DNA of 18,025 nucleotides from Campylobacteraceae bacterium (GTDB lineage: Bacteria; Campylobacterota; Campylobacteria; Campylobacterales; Sulfurovaceae): positions 1-18,025 of the forward strand of contig JALSOO010000029.1 of the NCBI GenBank assembly GCA_026986355.1, read 5' to 3'. The position numbers and the translations under genes were made by a program. Each line of letters opens with the position of its first letter. Within the stretch, counting starts at the first letter, position 1. The notes beneath the pieces were generated by a model. The model did no database searches. It was not told where the DNA came from and saw only the letters and a list, made by a program, of their open reading frames with translations. This document shows, piece by piece, positions 16,501 through 18,025 of this stretch.

Positions 16501-17236
16501 AGATAAAAAGAAAAAAGAGGATAACTCCTTTTTAGAGAATACCTATATAGACGTAGATATATCTGCAAGAGATGCTCAATACAAAACCAAAGATATTGAT
16601 TTGACATTTAGAGTAGACCTAAAAGCCAAAAAAGAGTTTGGTAAAAATCTAGGAATGTTAGGTAGAATCAAAGAGATTAATGGTGTAGTCGAACAACCAC
16701 CTAAGATATTTAACGTGGTTGATTCATCAGTAGTCTTTAGAGGATTAAAAGAGATTAATCCTCTACTTGATATTACAGTACAACATGAGCTTCCTGATGT
16801 ACTAATTACTATCAATATACATGGAGATGCTAACCGTCCAAAGCTTGATTTCTCTTCTGAACCACAAATGCCCAAAAAAGATATATTGTCCTATCTTTTA
16901 TTTGGTGTCTCAACAGCAAAACTATCAGATAAAGATACCAATCTAGGACGAGAAGCTGAACTATTTATTATGAACCAAGCAGCTAGAGATTTGGCTTATG
17001 AGCTTGACCTTGATAGAGTCTTGATAAAAGATGATGGAACAGGAGAGGGATATGCTGTTCAAGTAGGTAAAAAGATTGGCAAAAAGAGTATATTTGTAAT
17101 TGAGAATTCAAAAGAGGGAAACTCCTTTATATTAGAGTATAATATCAATAAAAACATTAAAGTAGAGGTAGCACAACACCAAAAAACTGTTCCATCTCAA
17201 AGTATTGATGTTTTTTTTAGAAAGAAGTTTAGATAA
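13586..17236 (+). CDS. tamB: Translocation and assembly module protein TamB (AsmA-like, DUF490)
   Basis: TamB is an inner-membrane-anchored protein spanning the periplasm as a long hydrophobic groove of beta strands; it works with TamA and is thought to move phospholipids to the outer membrane. I place the start at the TTG at 13586, which overlaps the tamA stop in the 4-base string TTGA and follows AGGACAGG. This gives 1216 residues, compared with 1259 in E. coli, and begins with a single membrane anchor at about residues 7-27. The frame stays open for 40 codons upstream, but only as an out-of-frame reading of tamA. The middle is built of tandem modules of 111 residues. The C-terminal domain has EINGVVEQPPKIFNVVDSSV, then ILSYLLFG and a terminal FFRKKFR, the typical TamB end. 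Translational coupling implies equal supply with TamA. Confidence 0.9.
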   Translation: MIFYNIIRWAILLVLMLIVLLGFIVESPATLLRLLKTPLQEQNITYGEMNGGLLSGFTLKDINYNNQVEAKEVTLKVDFEALKDRKLIIENLVLKDAKIDNNFLTTLIDSNNSDKNSSDKNITLPFDRVLVKNADISIKDTGYQNYYINSAKLHLSDVKTDMKQERSGSLTFLLDSNMTQADIKASFKNETYDISGDIEANREFIAPFVNDYNITLLVNPKFSLKAKGNLDAVNYESNIYKLSLKQNEYLVKSKQFRTKGVFNIRENRIDNSLRTELDGNVAHLKLDALTHLDLDDINSSLGFDIDGKVELKRRFIPAQLAEQNITIKRLPQIALLAKGDMKKVRFTSTIKGLKLKQNKLALHIKDLELKGEAKPIDGDINTRLLTHFDSSVADGKIALNSNLNYKDINNSLHFDINSNFTTDKEYLNKILKDNNLTIRGKSQIALSAKGDMKKVEFKTTIDKFRAKQNKININIKQFLLKGYAKPIVGDVNIHLLTALKSTVADGDIDADTKLNFHDINSSLSFDTKVDFMVHKAYLNNILKDSNITIHRETPLKVTAKGDINRVNLKLDVVSKILAQNILSDLTLKSHKVVLDLKEHRVKGEIKLNSKAKNLALTIKSRFNGDYTKPKEMRLKGQIALTNFNAFGINLNSFTPLNIDINKLKKSAVVKLNSKLIHLNAKSSNLDHILFDIKTGNIYPSKIVKVPDEFKKRFVKVNLKGDVTISKEYIKLKGSIESNRHFKAFIDARNRKDGLKVDLHTKELKIHAQGNIEKQNIDASIEVNSIQRVQQEFTNLYPFEVFPANGSIKLKAKMRGEKISANLTSPKIELEGFNVEHIDIDANYQKELITINKLNLETTEFEDNRLNRKFYLNKKGRIHLGERRDVELDIHPNILVDLKGTKENLNGSVSIDSLPLGYPDYGEVILTTNINYHQIGKKRRVIGNIDLKDLKLSYEAKFLDPANDSDVIVISKKDKKKKEDNSFLENTYIDVDISARDAQYKTKDIDLTFRVDLKAKKEFGKNLGMLGRIKEINGVVEQPPKIFNVVDSSVVFRGLKEINPLLDITVQHELPDVLITINIHGDANRPKLDFSSEPQMPKKDILSYLLFGVSTAKLSDKDTNLGREAELFIMNQAARDLAYELDLDRVLIKDDGTGEGYAVQVGKKIGKKSIFVIENSKEGNSFILEYNINKNIKVEVAQHQKTVPSQSIDVFFRKKFR
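14483..15400 (+). repeat. Internal 333-bp tandem modules within tamB
   Basis: Modules begin at 14483 (residue 300), 14816 (411) and 15149 (522), each exactly 111 codons apart, with starts SLGFDIDG, SLHFDINS and SLSFDTKV. Shared blocks include KGDMKK followed by V and an aromatic, AKPI(D/V)GD and SxVADG. At DNA level 14597-14617 is identical to 14930-14950, and 14702-14714 to 15035-15047. The third copy decays after about 85 residues, and a diverged earlier copy precedes the first. Confidence 0.8.
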
Positions 17237-17241
17237 ATTAA

Positions 17242-17285
17242 ATGTAACTTTTAGTTACATAGTTTATCAATATTTTAAATTGATA
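17242..17285. terminator. Two adjacent AT-rich inverted repeats behind tamB
   Basis: ATGTAAC (17242-17248) pairs with GTTACAT (17254-17260), and TATCAAT (17265-17271) with ATTGATA (17279-17285). They lie 6-49 bases after the tamB stop. They could end the tamB transcript, though no strong T-run follows, or serve as operators for the response regulator gene that starts 64 bases later. Confidence 0.35.
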
Positions 17286-17348
17286 TTAATATAGATATAG
17301 AAACATCACATTTTTAAAATAGAATTTAAAGATATAGAAGGAAAAATT

Positions 17349-18025
17349 TTGAGCTTAACTCCCATAACATTACTTTATATTGAAGATGATGTAGATATTC
17401 AGATGATATACCTCTCTCAAATAGAGACTTTTGTAGATAATGTTATCTGTGCTTCTGATGGAGAAGAGGGTTACAACTCATATCTACAACATAAACCAGA
17501 TATTATATTGCTAGATATAAATATGCCAAAACTTGATGGAATATCCTTGGCTAAAAAAATTAGAGAAGTCGATAGTAAGGTAAAAATCATTATAACAACC
17601 TCTTATGCCGACCAAGATAAACTACTTCAAGCGATTGAACTATCGTTGGTCAAATATATTTTAAAACCAATTAATCCAAATATACTAAGAGAGACTATTT
17701 TAAAAGCCAAAAAATCTATAGTATCAGAAGAGAAAAAAGAGGAAGATAAAATCTTTATTTTAGAAGAGAAGATAGTTTGGAATGCAACAAAAGAGAAACT
17801 ATTTTTAGAAGAAGAGGAGATTAAACTCACTAAAAATGAGAGACGACTCTTAATACTCCTCTCGACAAATCCAAATAAGGTTTATAGCTTTTTTGAGATA
17901 TTTGACTATCTCTCTTATGATGATTTTTATAAAGAGTTTGATGCCAATCAAATTAGAGCATTAATAAAGTTATTGCGTAAAAAAATTCCTAAAAAATCTA
18001 TTATCAATGTCTATGGAGAGGGATA
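17349..18025 (+). CDS. OmpR/PhoB-type response regulator (3' end just outside window)
   Basis: A two-component transcription regulator: a sensor kinase phosphorylates the receiver domain, changing DNA binding by the C-terminal winged helix. The frame is open for 225 codons to the window edge. The receiver pocket is complete: acidic D13-D14 (in IEDDVD), phospho-acceptor D56 (LLDINMP), T84 (IITTSYAD) and K106 (YILKPINP). After a highly charged linker (about 119-135) a winged-helix domain follows, with the KLTKNERRLLILL-like pattern (IKLTKNERRLLILL) and the NQIRALIKLLRKKI recognition helix. It ends at VYGEG, where the family usually continues with Y and a few more residues, so perhaps only a handful are missing. 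The start is a TTG preceded by AGAAGG at seven bases; the next in-frame ATG would remove the acidic pair. The partner kinase is not in the window. Confidence 0.88.
   Translation, partial: MSLTPITLLYIEDDVDIQMIYLSQIETFVDNVICASDGEEGYNSYLQHKPDIILLDINMPKLDGISLAKKIREVDSKVKIIITTSYADQDKLLQAIELSLVKYILKPINPNILRETILKAKKSIVSEEKKEEDKIFILEEKIVWNATKEKLFLEEEEIKLTKNERRLLILLSTNPNKVYSFFEIFDYLSYDDFYKEFDANQIRALIKLLRKKIPKKSIINVYGEG

Overview
The window spans the chromosomal replication origin of a low-GC bacterium, most likely a member of the Campylobacterota (Epsilonproteobacteria). Three things support this. The DnaA boxes are overwhelmingly of the TTATTCACA type known from Helicobacter and Campylobacter. pyrG is followed directly by recJ. 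ruvC lies divergently beside dnaA. I recall the last two arrangements from Campylobacter jejuni. The genus cannot be fixed from this window.

Layout, left to right. Positions 1-1619 hold the incomplete 3' side of a minus-strand AAA-ATPase/PD-(D/E)XK nuclease-like gene, the only obviously accessory gene. From 8666 down to 1898 runs a minus-strand series: dnaN (sliding clamp), pyrG (CTP synthase), recJ (5'-3' ssDNA exonuclease), a 113-residue unknown protein two bases behind recJ, dacB (PBP4-type peptidoglycan hydrolase) and mobA (molybdenum cofactor guanylyltransferase). Between dnaN and dnaA lie 1187 bp without a gene, which form the origin. Past dnaA, from 11297 rightwards, the genes are on the plus strand: ruvC, then tamA and tamB (outer-membrane translocation and assembly module, overlapping by 4 bp), then an OmpR-like response regulator cut by the window end. 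Apart from dnaA, which is transcribed toward the origin, all genes point away from it and so run with the replication forks.

The origin is the most remarkable part. I count 27 perfect 9-mers TTATTCACA in about 1.15 kb, in three settings. Boxes near dnaN and in the middle of the region are paired, often as inverted repeats, and flank a 240-bp stretch that is about 91% A+T. A TAG trinucleotide run beside the outermost box has the layout of a DnaA-trio element. Next to dnaA lies a tandem array of 14 boxes, all in one orientation and spaced exactly 21 bp, two helical turns. Two of these boxes lie inside dnaA and encode its last residues, and the dnaA stop codon falls in a linker of the array.

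Functionally the core is chromosome initiation, replication and repair (DnaA, DnaN, RecJ, RuvC) with nucleotide supply (PyrG). Envelope genes lie on both sides (dacB, tamA, tamB). No tRNA, rRNA, CRISPR array, insertion sequence or prophage gene was seen.
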